A stretch of DNA of 64,000 nt from an uncultured Pseudodesulfovibrio sp. (GTDB lineage Bacteria; Desulfobacterota; Desulfovibrionia; Desulfovibrionales; Desulfovibrionaceae), in the NCBI RefSeq assembly GCF_963675635.1, contig NZ_OY776488.1, positions 2,934,001-2,998,000 of the forward strand, given 5' to 3'. The notes beneath the pieces are model-generated. The model saw only the letters and a list, made by a program, of their open reading frames with translations, was not told the DNA's origin and made no database searches. Each line of letters starts with the position of its first letter. Position 1 is the first letter of the stretch. The position numbers were made by a program, and so were the translations under genes. Of the stretch, positions 26,509 to 35,454 are shown piece by piece.

Positions 26509-29442
26509 ATGCTCTCACCAAAGGAAATATGTGGTGTCGGTGTCGGGAAAAGGGTTTTCCCATGTGGGATCAAGTATTCAGCGATTCTTGAAGCGGGCTT
26601 CAGTTCAAGAGGCAGTATGGCTGAAAATGCCACTGTCGCTTTTGGTTTCAAGCCGACAAGACCCGATCTGACAAAGCCCTTGTGTGACGTGACCGGCCAT
26701 TATCTTCTGACGATTACGAAAATCGGGACGATGATTCGTGTCTGGAAAAACAATTGTGCGCTTGAGGCCTACACCGGGGTTGTCGGGACAACCTATGCGG
26801 AGTTGGTGACGAACGTTCTGATCTTTTATTCCGGCAGTAGTCATGGATATTACTCAAGTCTTCGTATTGTCGAAGATGCGCTCGATTACACAGCGTTTTT
26901 GGGGCTTTCGGACATGGTGACCGGGCTGTGGGTGCCAAAAAGTAGCGAGGGGATGCCGCTGCACACGCATCTTGATTTTACTGATGGGAATTCGTCCGCA
27001 ATTGTTTCTGTTGAGGGCGGATGGAGTTCTGAGGATATCGGTGCAAACAGTGTCTCAAATAATTATACCGTTTTTGATCAGACGGTGGAAATTCCGGCTG
27101 GAACAACAGTAACCGCTTTGAAAGTCTGGACCGATGGCACGCGTGCGACATCCAATGCGCGTGTTGGAATCTATCGACAGACTGGTGCAGGGAAAGGGAC
27201 GCTTGTCTCTTTTCAGAAACTGACCATCGGAACAGCTGCCGGATTCTGTTCCGTGACGCTTGAAACCCCGTTTCTTGTTCCGAGTGATGGGTTCTCATAT
27301 CGCATGTGTGTCCATACTGACAGGTGCGTGTCATGTACAACCGCGGCTGGCCAGGGGGGAGACGCGGCCGGGAATCTTGTGACTGCCGTCGGGGCAGAGC
27401 TTGTGTGGACAAATGTTTCGTGGCGCGCACCGATTATGCAGTATGAAGGCACAAAACCGGCGGGACTTGGTCTGGATGTCTCCGGTTCAGGTAACCATTG
27501 GATACTGAACGATGCGGTGCAGACCACGGATACCCCTACCAACAACTACTGTGTCTTGAATCCGTTATCTCCGTTGGACAATGGGACCGTTTCATATGGC
27601 AATGGAAATCTTGTCAGGGATTGTACTGCAGGCGCAGGCGAGGAATGGTCTTCAGGCACCTTTGTTCTTCCTCGGTCTGGCAAATGGGCCTGGAGAGTCC
27701 ATACGACTGCAATGTCAGGTACTCACGCTTTTTCCGGGGTCATGAAGGTCGATGGTTTATCCGGCGGCATGGTCGGGCAGACAAACGATTCCTGGGGTGG
27801 GAGTGTGGCCGTGGATACGTCGCTCCCTTCAACGGGAATCATCATGTATGATGCTGGGTTGAGACAGCTCAGGATAATGAGAGACGGTGCTCCCTCTACC
27901 ATATGGAATAATGGCGTATCCATGGGGCCAGTCGCCGTTTTGCCTGATGGCAACTATGTCCCGGTGTTCGGGAAGCACAACGGCCCGGATACGCTGTGGA
28001 GCCATGTCTCTTTTGGTTCAGAGGATTCAAGCTGGCTCCCTGCCGGCTATCTGCCGCTTTGTTCCGACAATCTTCCGATGCCTCGTCCCATGGAGTCAGC
28101 AACCGTAGCAGATATACTTTTGCGGATGGGAGAGGGGGAAGACGCGGGTTTATGTCTTGTCGACTGTGCGGCTGGGACAGCGATTGGGAGTTCATGGAAG
28201 TACTATTCAGACGGTGATTTGAGCAAGGCTTTCAATGACGTGATCGATACGTCAGAGAGGCTCGCAAATTATGGTCCAGTTCCTATGATAGGCAAGGTGT
28301 GGGACTCCCCGAAATGTATAACCCGTGCACGATGGTATGGGGTTTTCGATTATGGAATTACGTATCAGCATCAAGTTCGTGAAATTCAGCTCCAGGGATC
28401 GAACGATGGGACAAGCTGGGTAACGCTCGGTACCCTGACAATTACTGACGACAAGGTCGCCACCATTGATTACGCCGGTTCTGCCGCATTCCTGCAACAC
28501 CGGATGCGTATTCCAGCGGCTGCAAATGACACGACGTACATTCTAGAGGCTCAGTTTTTCACCGGAGAAGTGGGGACGACTGAGGTTGCTTCATTGGGCT
28601 TCTGCCCTGATTTTGTCTCTATCAAGTGCAGAAGCAGAGCAAATCGGAACTGGAATCTTTACGATTCTCAACGCGGAGCGACAAAGAAGCTCGAAACCAA
28701 CACCGTGGATATGCAGAATGCGAGTGGGGAATTCCTCAAGTCCTTTGAACCTGATGGCTACACGCTAGGTACAGGTGTTCATCTCAATGAACGGAGTGAA
28801 CACTTTGTTGATTTCTGTCTGAAGGCTGGTGGATCGCAAGGGTTTGAGATTGCCACATTCAGTCACGTCGAAGGTGTTGAAACAGATCTTGTCCACGGTT
28901 TTGGCAAGCCTGTTGTTTTTGCATTCATCAAGCAGACAGACGGAACGGACCCGTGGCGAATATATCATGCTTCACTTGGCGAGTCCCTCGGGCTGAAATT
29001 CGACACGAGTGCAGCAACTGCCATGTCGTGGAGGAATAGCGCCACTGCCTTTGGAATTCCGCACGATGCGCCGACCGGCCTCTATGTTGCTTATCTGTTC
29101 ACTGATTCTGATGTATTCAAGCCGTTCAGCTATACAGGAAACGGTGTGACTGACGGCCCGTGTGTACCGATTGGCGGTCGTGTGCTCGGGATTCCATTTC
29201 TGAAGGGGCACGGAACAACCGGCTGGGTCAGTCATGACACTCGGCGTGTGCCTGTCAACGCCGATAGGGCGGCTCTGTATCCGAGTACGGCCGAAGCCGA
29301 ATATACGGCGTCGACCGACCTGCTTGTCTATACTTCTCAGGGCTTCAAAATAACAACGCCAGCCACGACGTGGAACGAGTCCGGAGTTCGTTATGTCGGC
29401 CTCGCTGTTCTCGAATCAATAAAATATAGCAATGCTTTCTAA
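26509..29442 (+). CDS. Large tail fibre / receptor-binding protein
   Basis: 977 residues, the largest gene of the tail operon. I see several beta-rich modules: a jelly-roll-like region near 155-280, a segment near 325-490 with GSGNHWILNDAVQTTDTPTNN and an SPRY-like run WAWRVHTT, a discoidin-like domain near 560-680 (VREIQLQGSNDGTSWVTLGT), and a C-terminal module near 700-870 that includes PDFVSIKCRSR and VVFAFIKQTDGTDPW, widespread in podovirus fibres. This suggests binding of cell-surface glycans. No enzymatic depolymerase motif is recognised. It begins 2 bases after the adaptor gene. It is full length, without stops. Confidence 0.68.
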   Translation: MLSPKEICGVGVGKRVFPCGIKYSAILEAGFSSRGSMAENATVAFGFKPTRPDLTKPLCDVTGHYLLTITKIGTMIRVWKNNCALEAYTGVVGTTYAELVTNVLIFYSGSSHGYYSSLRIVEDALDYTAFLGLSDMVTGLWVPKSSEGMPLHTHLDFTDGNSSAIVSVEGGWSSEDIGANSVSNNYTVFDQTVEIPAGTTVTALKVWTDGTRATSNARVGIYRQTGAGKGTLVSFQKLTIGTAAGFCSVTLETPFLVPSDGFSYRMCVHTDRCVSCTTAAGQGGDAAGNLVTAVGAELVWTNVSWRAPIMQYEGTKPAGLGLDVSGSGNHWILNDAVQTTDTPTNNYCVLNPLSPLDNGTVSYGNGNLVRDCTAGAGEEWSSGTFVLPRSGKWAWRVHTTAMSGTHAFSGVMKVDGLSGGMVGQTNDSWGGSVAVDTSLPSTGIIMYDAGLRQLRIMRDGAPSTIWNNGVSMGPVAVLPDGNYVPVFGKHNGPDTLWSHVSFGSEDSSWLPAGYLPLCSDNLPMPRPMESATVADILLRMGEGEDAGLCLVDCAAGTAIGSSWKYYSDGDLSKAFNDVIDTSERLANYGPVPMIGKVWDSPKCITRARWYGVFDYGITYQHQVREIQLQGSNDGTSWVTLGTLTITDDKVATIDYAGSAAFLQHRMRIPAAANDTTYILEAQFFTGEVGTTEVASLGFCPDFVSIKCRSRANRNWNLYDSQRGATKKLETNTVDMQNASGEFLKSFEPDGYTLGTGVHLNERSEHFVDFCLKAGGSQGFEIATFSHVEGVETDLVHGFGKPVVFAFIKQTDGTDPWRIYHASLGESLGLKFDTSAATAMSWRNSATAFGIPHDAPTGLYVAYLFTDSDVFKPFSYTGNGVTDGPCVPIGGRVLGIPFLKGHGTTGWVSHDTRRVPVNADRAALYPSTAEAEYTASTDLLVYTSQGFKITTPATTWNESGVRYVGLAVLESIKYSNAF

Positions 29443-29453
29443 AGGAGTTCACC

Positions 29454-30050
29454 ATGTTCAGATATTTTGATGGAACCTATCGACAAAATCCTCCGGCCAG
29501 AGTCGAGCATAACGGCCTTATTCGAAAGTTCGCCGACCTGACTCGCGAGCAATGGAACGAATTGGGATATAATGAGGCTGTCCCCATTGATCGGGAGCCG
29601 TTCACCTCCTACGAGACCCGATGGTCGAAAAGTGAGGATCTGCTGTTTAGGGAGGTTGTCGTGTCCGCCACGGTGGACGATGCCGCCATGCTGGACGCCG
29701 CTCGGAAAGCCAAGCAGCAGGAGATATGCAGTCGGGCAGATGCTTTTATTCTGGCCGTAGAAGGCAAGTATGGCCTTATGGAGCGGCAGACCTGGGAGCA
29801 GCAGTATGCCGAGGCCGTGGCGTATCGTGCCGACCCCGAATCCTGTGTCCCCCTTCTGGACGTCATTGCGGTGCACAGGGGGATGGATGTGGCGACACTG
29901 GCAGGGCATATCGTGGACAACCGCGCTGCCTGGGTGTTGCTCGCCGGGGCGGTTGTCGGTCAGCGGCTTGCGTACCAGGACGCACAGGATGCGGCCTCTA
30001 CTGTGGCTGAGGTCGAGGCTGTTGAGATCTGTTATTTGGAGTCGGCTTAG
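29454..30050 (+). CDS. Tail-operon distal protein, fibre assembly-like
   Basis: 198 residues, mainly helical and alanine-rich. A short N-terminal part (MFRYFDGTYRQNPP) resembles the beginning of phage tail fibre assembly or DUF4376-type proteins. A helical region follows, with a KYGLMERQTWEQQYAEA core near 102. Such genes usually lie directly after the fibre gene and act as assembly chaperones. AAAGGAG is the ribosome site. It is the last gene of the tail operon, followed 24 bases later by a terminator. Confidence 0.55.
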   Translation: MFRYFDGTYRQNPPARVEHNGLIRKFADLTREQWNELGYNEAVPIDREPFTSYETRWSKSEDLLFREVVVSATVDDAAMLDAARKAKQQEICSRADAFILAVEGKYGLMERQTWEQQYAEAVAYRADPESCVPLLDVIAVHRGMDVATLAGHIVDNRAAWVLLAGAVVGQRLAYQDAQDAASTVAEVEAVEICYLESA

Positions 30051-30073
30051 GTCGTATACCGTGTCTTACAGGG

Positions 30074-30103
30074 AGGGCACCTTCATTCGAAGGTGCCCTT
30101 TGT
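30074..30103 (+). terminator. Terminator closing the phage tail operon
   Basis: GGGCACCTTC pairs perfectly with GAAGGTGCCC around a four-base loop, followed by TTTG. It also serves the convergent DUF985 gene. Confidence 0.8.
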
Positions 30104-30105
30104 TA

Positions 30106-30615
30106 TTATGCGGTCAGTCGGACAATCTGTTCCTTGAATTCCGGGTATTCGGCGACAAGAGCCTGTCGTGTCCCGTGAGAGTAGTCTGCGAATTCGAACC
30201 CCGGCGCCACGGTGCAGCCCATGAGCGCGAAGGTGCCGCCGGGCAGAAGACGCATGCCCTGCCATGAGGAACATGGTACTTTCACCTGCGGCTTTTGACC
30301 GGACAGCAGATCGTTGCCCAACGTGATGATTCTGCCGGAGCCGTCCGGGTGGAGTTGCAGCATTTCACATGGGTCACCGGCGTAGAAATGAAAGATTTCA
30401 TCGGTCAAGAGACGGTGCATATGAGAGTAGGTTTCCGGTGTCAGCAGGTAGTATATGGCTGTTGAATGGCATCGATCGCCGCAGTACCGTTCGGGCAGGA
30501 TGTCCTGTGTGAAAAAATCATTGGAGCGGTGCGTTTCGAGGAACCAGCCACCTTCTTCCGGGTGCGGGATGAGGCCAAGTAGATCGATAATTTCCTGAGC
30601 CGAAGGTTTGGTCAT
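30106..30615 (-). CDS. DUF985 cupin protein
   Basis: A 169-residue DUF985 cupin with the full family pattern: L-x-PHPEEGGWFLETHRS near 15, STAIYYLLTP near 52, SHMHRLLTDEIFHFYAGDP near 63 and PGFEFADYSHG near 138. Two-His and Glu positions suit a metal-binding cupin. It is cytoplasmic with no signal. The family's enzymatic role is not settled. AAGGCGACTC precedes the ATG. slyX lies upstream on the same strand, nine bases away. Confidence 0.87.
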   Translation of the reverse strand: MTKPSAQEIIDLLGLIPHPEEGGWFLETHRSNDFFTQDILPERYCGDRCHSTAIYYLLTPETYSHMHRLLTDEIFHFYAGDPCEMLQLHPDGSGRIITLGNDLLSGQKPQVKVPCSSWQGMRLLPGGTFALMGCTVAPGFEFADYSHGTRQALVAEYPEFKEQIVRLTA

Positions 30616-30624
30616 GAGTCGCCT

Positions 30625-30834
30625 TTATCCGTTGTAGTGGGGTGGAGGTACGTCTAGCCCTCCGGATTGTTCCATGTCGGCATCCAGTTCGCGGACTTTG
30701 CCCGCCAGCCGCCGTACCAGTTTTTCCAGATTGATGATCTGTTGCTGTTGTTCAAACAGTCGATCATTCAACTTTTCCATGGTCCTGTCCTGGAGCGCCA
30801 CAAGACTTTCCAGTCGTTCCAAACGTTTTTCCAT
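30625..30834 (-). CDS. slyX: SlyX family protein
   Basis: A 69-residue coiled-coil protein ending in VPPPHYNG; the PPHY tail and the heptad stretch (ERLESLVALQDRTMEKLNDRL) are diagnostic of SlyX. AAGGAGGAC stands six bases before the chosen ATG; an earlier ATG eleven codons upstream lacks a site. The function of SlyX is not known in detail. It is co-directional with the DUF985 gene. Confidence 0.88.
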   Translation of the reverse strand: MEKRLERLESLVALQDRTMEKLNDRLFEQQQQIINLEKLVRRLAGKVRELDADMEQSGGLDVPPPHYNG

Positions 30835-30892
30835 GATGTCCTCCTTGGAGAACAGAGTGTGCGTCATGTGCTGTGTGTTGGCAATAAGAGAC

Positions 30893-31777
30893 TTATGGCC
30901 TGTTGGTCAGGTAGACGCCTGTGATGACCATGAGGCCGCCGAGGGCCAGTGAGAGGTGAATCGGTTCACCCAGCAGGAAGAAGCCCATGATTACTGCGAA
31001 CACCGGGACCGTGTTGATGAAAATTCCGGCCCTTGAAGCACCGATGACGGTTATACCTTCGTAATACCAGAAATAGGCAAATCCGGTTGCCAGAACACCA
31101 AGGTAGACGATGCAGAACCACCCGACGGGCTGTATGTTGCCGATGTCCGAAGCCAGCCCCCCGGCCAGAGCCGCAGGCAGGAGCAGGATCATGCCGAAAA
31201 AGCAGGACCATGCAACAGACATCAGCGGAGACAGGGATTTCATGACCGAGCGTCCGCCCAAGGTATAGGCGGTCCAACTGACCACACAGCCGAGAATCAT
31301 GAAGTCGCCTCTGCTCACGCCTTCGGAGAGAAGGGTGAGCGGGCTGCCGTCGGCAATGACCACGGACACGCCAATCAGGGATGTCAGCGCGCCGATGATT
31401 CGTACCGGGCCGAACCGTTCCTTGTAGAACAGGGCGGACAGTATTGAAATGCAGACCGGAATGCAGGCTACAATGAGCGCGGCGCGCCCGGCTGAGGTGG
31501 TCTGCAACCCGGTGAAGAAAAAATAGCTGTAGGCGAAGACGCCGGTCGCGCCGAGGCCGAGGACGGGCATGATCTGGTTGCGCGCGAGTCTGGGCATGCG
31601 GCCTTCTGCTTTCCAGCACATGATGAGGAGCGTGGCTGAAGCAAAGGCGAAGCGCAGGAAGGCTGCGGACATGGGGTGCATGGACTGGGCAAGAACCCGA
31701 CCGGCCACCCATGTGCCACCCCACAGCATCATGCTGACGACGAGCAGGACGTATGTGTATGTGAGTGATTTTTTCAT
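30893..31777 (-). CDS. EamA/DMT-type transporter
   Basis: A ten-helix drug/metabolite transporter of about 294 residues, made of two EamA repeats. Recognisable segments are LWGGTWVAGRVLAQ near 20 and YYEGITVIGASRAGIFINTVPVFAVIMG near 240. The chosen ATG begins MKKSLTYTYVLLV, a normal inner-membrane start; a GTG 19 codons upstream is possible and neither has a strong ribosome site. The substrate is unknown. It is the second of three EamA-type transporters in the window. Confidence 0.82.
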   Translation of the reverse strand: MKKSLTYTYVLLVVSMMLWGGTWVAGRVLAQSMHPMSAAFLRFAFASATLLIMCWKAEGRMPRLARNQIMPVLGLGATGVFAYSYFFFTGLQTTSAGRAALIVACIPVCISILSALFYKERFGPVRIIGALTSLIGVSVVIADGSPLTLLSEGVSRGDFMILGCVVSWTAYTLGGRSVMKSLSPLMSVAWSCFFGMILLLPAALAGGLASDIGNIQPVGWFCIVYLGVLATGFAYFWYYEGITVIGASRAGIFINTVPVFAVIMGFFLLGEPIHLSLALGGLMVITGVYLTNRP

Positions 31778-31881
31778 ATCGTTGGAGCAGGATATACTCG
31801 CGTTGGTCCAAATTATCCAGACGAAAAAAGGCACACGCCCCGTGAGACATGTGCCTGGAAATCCTTTGCAGGTCGCTGCTG

Positions 31882-32424
31882 CTAGTCCAGCGAAACTTCG
31901 TCTATGGCTCCCCGGAACAGGTCGGTCTTTTCGGACATGGCGGTTTGGCGGAGACTCAGTTCATTCTTTGATTGTGCCTTAAGGAAGGCCATACGCCGCA
32001 GCTCCAGCCGTTCAAATTGCACCTGGCGACGGCCCATGAGGTTGTCGATTCTTTTCTGGCGGGCGTCTTCGGCCATGGAGGGGGTTTGCTTGGCATCTGC
32101 TTCAGCCACCATGACGGGTGCTGCCGGTCCGGCTGGGTCGGACTGCATGTAGGCAGGCATTTCGAACGCTTCTCCGGAGACCACGGCATTGATTTTGCCC
32201 TCGATGACTTCACCGGGGTCTTTGTCATTGGCAGCGTATTCGTAGGAAAATTCGCCGATGGTGTAGGCTGTCGAGATATACTGTAGAGGTGCGAGTCCGG
32301 CAAAGCCACCCAGGCTTAACAACGGCCCAACTACTGCGCAGCCGGGCAAAAGCCCGATCAGCAACGCGAGGAAAAATGCAGTGCAAATCGGTTTCCCGGA
32401 TTTGATCAGTGCGACCTTTTTCAT
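31882..32424 (-). CDS. Envelope lipoprotein, unknown
   Basis: 180 residues. A signal peptide ends in LIGLLPGC, with Cys29 as lipidation site. A glycine- and leucine-rich segment follows. The C-terminal half is charged and helical (KRIDNLMGRRQVQFERLELRRM). The pattern GFAGLAPLQYISTAYTIGEF recurs in uncharacterised deltaproteobacterial lipoproteins as far as I can recall. GGAGTGTCC precedes the ATG, giving the start; ten extra upstream residues in frame are not needed. It stands alone and is divergent from the following membrane protein gene. Confidence 0.7.
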   Translation of the reverse strand: MKKVALIKSGKPICTAFFLALLIGLLPGCAVVGPLLSLGGFAGLAPLQYISTAYTIGEFSYEYAANDKDPGEVIEGKINAVVSGEAFEMPAYMQSDPAGPAAPVMVAEADAKQTPSMAEDARQKRIDNLMGRRQVQFERLELRRMAFLKAQSKNELSLRQTAMSEKTDLFRGAIDEVSLD

Positions 32425-32478
32425 GGACACTCCAGTCAGAATATCGTTGTCCACACATGCCCCCCCAGGCTTGGCAAC

Positions 32479-32527
32479 ACGTTGTTACCATACAGTAATT
32501 TTCTCTATCGGACAATAATTACAACGT
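32479..32527. promoter_or_regulatory. Nested inverted repeats between two divergent genes
   Basis: ACGTTGT at the left end matches ACAACGT at the right end, and GTAATT (32495-32500) matches AATTAC (32517-32522) inside. It sits between the leftward lipoprotein and a rightward membrane protein gene, so it may be an operator. No known factor is recognised. Confidence 0.3.
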
Positions 32528-32705
32528 CTTTAGGGAGTTGTGGTTTTATAACATTATTTCAGTCGGATACAGGTGTATATGGTGAATTGAGAGAATCTTC
32601 AATGATGGCAGCGAGTTAAAAAAAGCACTTTTGATACGCAAAAGGGAAACCGATTTTGGGTGTGGAATCCGCCTTTACCTGGGCTACCCAACAAGGTAAC
32701 TGACG

Positions 32706-33989
32706 GTGGGTATGCAACAGGAACAAACCGTAATCGGGACTGCAGCCAGACTGGCGCCAATTCCCCTTGCCATTGCTTATGTCGTCGTGCCACTGGCGGC
32801 TCTTTCGGGATTGCTTCTGCCATTGGCTCGCCCTGTCCTGCCCTTTCTGCCGTGGTTGATTTTGGCAGGCCTTGGTGCCGTCCATGCCATGTTGTTCCGC
32901 CGCTCCGGTGTTCGTCTTAAAAAGCGATTTTTTTTCGAAGTGTGCATGTTCGCGGTCCTGGCGGTCATCTTGGTCATAAATAGACAGAATTTCATGCATC
33001 AATTCGGCGATTTTTTCCCGGTGGCAACGGAATTGACGCCAGTGATCATACTCGCCTTCTGCTTTTTGTGGAGTGTCACGTTCGGCCTGCCTGATAGGGG
33101 GGATTTTCAGCGGTATGGCGGTTTGCTCGGTATATTCTGTCTTCTTGATCTGGTGGTCGAAGGGTTCATCTTTCACGGTGCCCCAGTCATGCGTTGGATC
33201 GGTAATGTCGATATTCTGGCGGGATTGCTGCTTGTCTCTCTCTGCGCGAGTCTTCGGTGCGGGGAAAACGATGGCGGCGTCTACGAACCAGATCAGGGAA
33301 GTTCATTCTGGCGGGTGGTTATCCTGCTCGGTATTGCAGCCTGCTTGTCCAGGCCCAGTCTGTTTGCGGCCGGATGGATATTCCTGTGTTTTGGTCGCGG
33401 ATCAAAACTGGTTCGCGTTTTTGTTCTGCTCGCGTTCTTTCTGCTTATCGGTTTGACGTTTCTGTTGCCTACGACGTCTTCAGAGGCCATTCGGTATGTG
33501 GACTACTGGCTGTGGGTCAAGTCTCTGTCTCTTCTTGCTGGTGACCCCATGCTGCTGCTCAGCGGCTTGCCGCTCGCCAAGGCGCTGCCTTTTACCTTTC
33601 CGCCTGGAATGAATGGTCTTTGGGAGGCAGCGACAGGGTCGTTGGCTCTCATGGGTGCACATTTGTCTAATATATCCGCTTTCTGGCTCCGCTTTGTATT
33701 GGGCTGGGGGCTGATTATTCCTTTTTTCTGTTTGGCGAGTCTGCTTGTCCTTCTGTATCGCAGGATGTCACGAATGGGCGCAGGCCTCCTCGCTGTCCTG
33801 TTGATACAAGGAATGGCTGCTCCCTTGTTATACAGTCCGTCGTTGGGGGTTGCCATGGGCTTGGCATTTATTCTGGCTTTGTCCCGATCAGCACGCCTAC
33901 CCAATGCCAGGACTGTTCCCGCTACTGAACATTCATCCAGTTCCGATGACCACGATCCCGTGGCTGAGTGGAACATGCGCCCATTATAA
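32706..33989 (+). CDS. Polytopic membrane protein, unknown
   Basis: About 427 residues with ten to eleven hydrophobic helices and a hydrophilic tail (SSSSDDHDPVAEWNMRPL). The overall shape and the large loop after helix seven recall O-antigen ligase-type proteins, but the motif evidence is weak, so no function is given. The start is GTG here, with AAGG nine bases upstream, or ATG two codons later. The rRNA methyltransferase gene follows after 12 bases on the same strand. Confidence 0.7.
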   Translation: MGMQQEQTVIGTAARLAPIPLAIAYVVVPLAALSGLLLPLARPVLPFLPWLILAGLGAVHAMLFRRSGVRLKKRFFFEVCMFAVLAVILVINRQNFMHQFGDFFPVATELTPVIILAFCFLWSVTFGLPDRGDFQRYGGLLGIFCLLDLVVEGFIFHGAPVMRWIGNVDILAGLLLVSLCASLRCGENDGGVYEPDQGSSFWRVVILLGIAACLSRPSLFAAGWIFLCFGRGSKLVRVFVLLAFFLLIGLTFLLPTTSSEAIRYVDYWLWVKSLSLLAGDPMLLLSGLPLAKALPFTFPPGMNGLWEAATGSLALMGAHLSNISAFWLRFVLGWGLIIPFFCLASLLVLLYRRMSRMGAGLLAVLLIQGMAAPLLYSPSLGVAMGLAFILALSRSARLPNARTVPATEHSSSSDDHDPVAEWNMRPL

Positions 33990-34001
33990 TCGAGGTTCTT
34001 C

Positions 34002-35177
34002 ATGACTACTTTTTCTCAGAACGCTCCCATTCTCGTCACCTGTCCCAAGGGAATACCCGAGTACCTTGATCGTGAACTTGAACAGCTCGGCTACTCACGC
34101 AGACATGTCATGGACGCAGGTGTCCAGACATTCGGTTCACTCAAGGACTGTATGCGCCTGAATCTCTGGATTCGGACAGGTCACCGGGTACTCCTTGAAC
34201 TCAAGCGGTTCCGTGCCTTTGATACCGATGAAATATACCGTGAAATTCGTGCTCTTCCATGGGAAGAGTTTATTGCCAGAGACGGATACTTTCGGGTGGA
34301 CGCTTCCATCCGAGACACCACGGTTACTGATTCCAGATTCGCCGCGTTACGGGTCAAGGATGCCGTGGCAGATCGTTTCATGGAGACGTTCTCTGTTCGG
34401 CCGGATTCGGGTCCTGAGACGACAGGTGTCTGTCTATTCCTGCATTGGCGGGAGAATCAGGCGACTATCTATCTCGACACCACGGGTGATCCTCTACCTC
34501 GGCGTGGGTATCGCAAGCGTCCTCACAAGGCTCCCATGCAGGAAACACTGGCTGCGGCCTGTGTGCTCTCTTCCGGGTGGCCCGAGCTCGCCAAACAGGG
34601 TGGACATTTCATCGGACCCATGTGTGGTGCCGGAACCCTCGCCATCGAGGCCGCCCTCATGGCCATGAACGGTGCGCCGGGTTTGTTGCGGGATGATTTT
34701 GCCTTCAAGCAGCTTCTCGGATTCGATCAGGAATTTTGGGATGACATGCTCGGTCAGGCTGAAGATGCCGAAAACCCGGAGATCAAGGGCCGGATCATTG
34801 CGATCGATCATGATCCCGAAGCCATCGAGGCCGCCAGAGATAACGCGCGTCTTGCGGGAGTCGGTGATTTTATCGAATTCGCAGTCTGTGATTATTCGGA
34901 AACGGAAATCCCCGATGGTCCCGGCATCGTCATGCTCAACCCTGAATATGGGCAGCGGCTCGGTGATATTCAACAGCTTGAAAGCGTTTACAGCGGTATC
35001 GGTGATTTTTTTAAGCAGCGTTGCGGTGGCAAGTCAGGCTTTATTTTTACCGGTAACTCCGGCCTCGCCAAACGTATCGGTCTGCGTACAAAGAGTCGCA
35101 AGATTTTCTGGAACGCCAAGATCGAATGTCGTTTGCTTGAGTATGAACTCTATGCCGGGACGCGAAAACAGAAATAA
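34002..35177 (+). CDS. THUMP-domain class I RNA methyltransferase (RlmL/TrmN-like)
   Basis: 391 residues. The N-terminal THUMP-like RNA-binding domain covers about 1-165. A Rossmann methyltransferase follows, with the GPMCGAGTLAIEAAL SAM loop near 208 and AIDHDPEAIEAARDNA near 267. The catalytic motif IV reads NPEYGQRLGD (near 310), where E. coli RlmL has NPPYG. This NPEY form appears to be a known subfamily variant, so activity on exocyclic N2 or N6 of rRNA or tRNA is plausible but the substrate is unsure. GAGG precedes the ATG. Confidence 0.85.
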   Translation: MTTFSQNAPILVTCPKGIPEYLDRELEQLGYSRRHVMDAGVQTFGSLKDCMRLNLWIRTGHRVLLELKRFRAFDTDEIYREIRALPWEEFIARDGYFRVDASIRDTTVTDSRFAALRVKDAVADRFMETFSVRPDSGPETTGVCLFLHWRENQATIYLDTTGDPLPRRGYRKRPHKAPMQETLAAACVLSSGWPELAKQGGHFIGPMCGAGTLAIEAALMAMNGAPGLLRDDFAFKQLLGFDQEFWDDMLGQAEDAENPEIKGRIIAIDHDPEAIEAARDNARLAGVGDFIEFAVCDYSETEIPDGPGIVMLNPEYGQRLGDIQQLESVYSGIGDFFKQRCGGKSGFIFTGNSGLAKRIGLRTKSRKIFWNAKIECRLLEYELYAGTRKQK

Positions 35178-35396
35178 GTCTCTGGTGGGCCTACCGGAGG
35201 TCGCTTTCAGTTGGACCAGAGAAACTTATGAAAAAGGTTCTCAGGACTCTCCAGAACCGAGTATGTCGCTTCGCAAATTTGCTGCTTACAATGTTTTTTT
35301 AATATGAAAAAAGTTCGCCGCAGGCGACACGGAACTCTTAAGGCCGTCGGCGACGAAGCCGCTTGAGTTTTTCGCCGCAGGCGGTCCAATGAATAT
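35178..35396. repeat. Repeat-containing intergenic region
   Basis: No gene is visible. It holds GTCTCTGGT/ACCAGAG arms (35178-35222), a GGTTCT/AGAACC hairpin, and two copies of TTCGCCGCAGGCG (35314-35326 and 35371-35383). The latter resemble fragments of the genome's dispersed CCGCCGGAGG-type repeats. Confidence 0.5.
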
Positions 35397-35434
35397 AAAA
35401 AATCCCTGTCCAGTTAACTGGACAGGGATTTTTT
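35397..35434. terminator. Bidirectional terminator
   Basis: A perfect 19-bp palindrome centred on GTTAAC with six A and six T at its ends, between the convergent RNA methyltransferase and cydB genes. Confidence 0.9.
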
Positions 35435-35454
35435 ATTTTTAACAGGCTTGTGAC

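Noticed and set aside
22929-30103. Ordinary complete prophage with att sites
   Set aside because: No integrase, repressor, lysis, replication or flanking direct repeats were seen, and the region ends are ordinary terminators.
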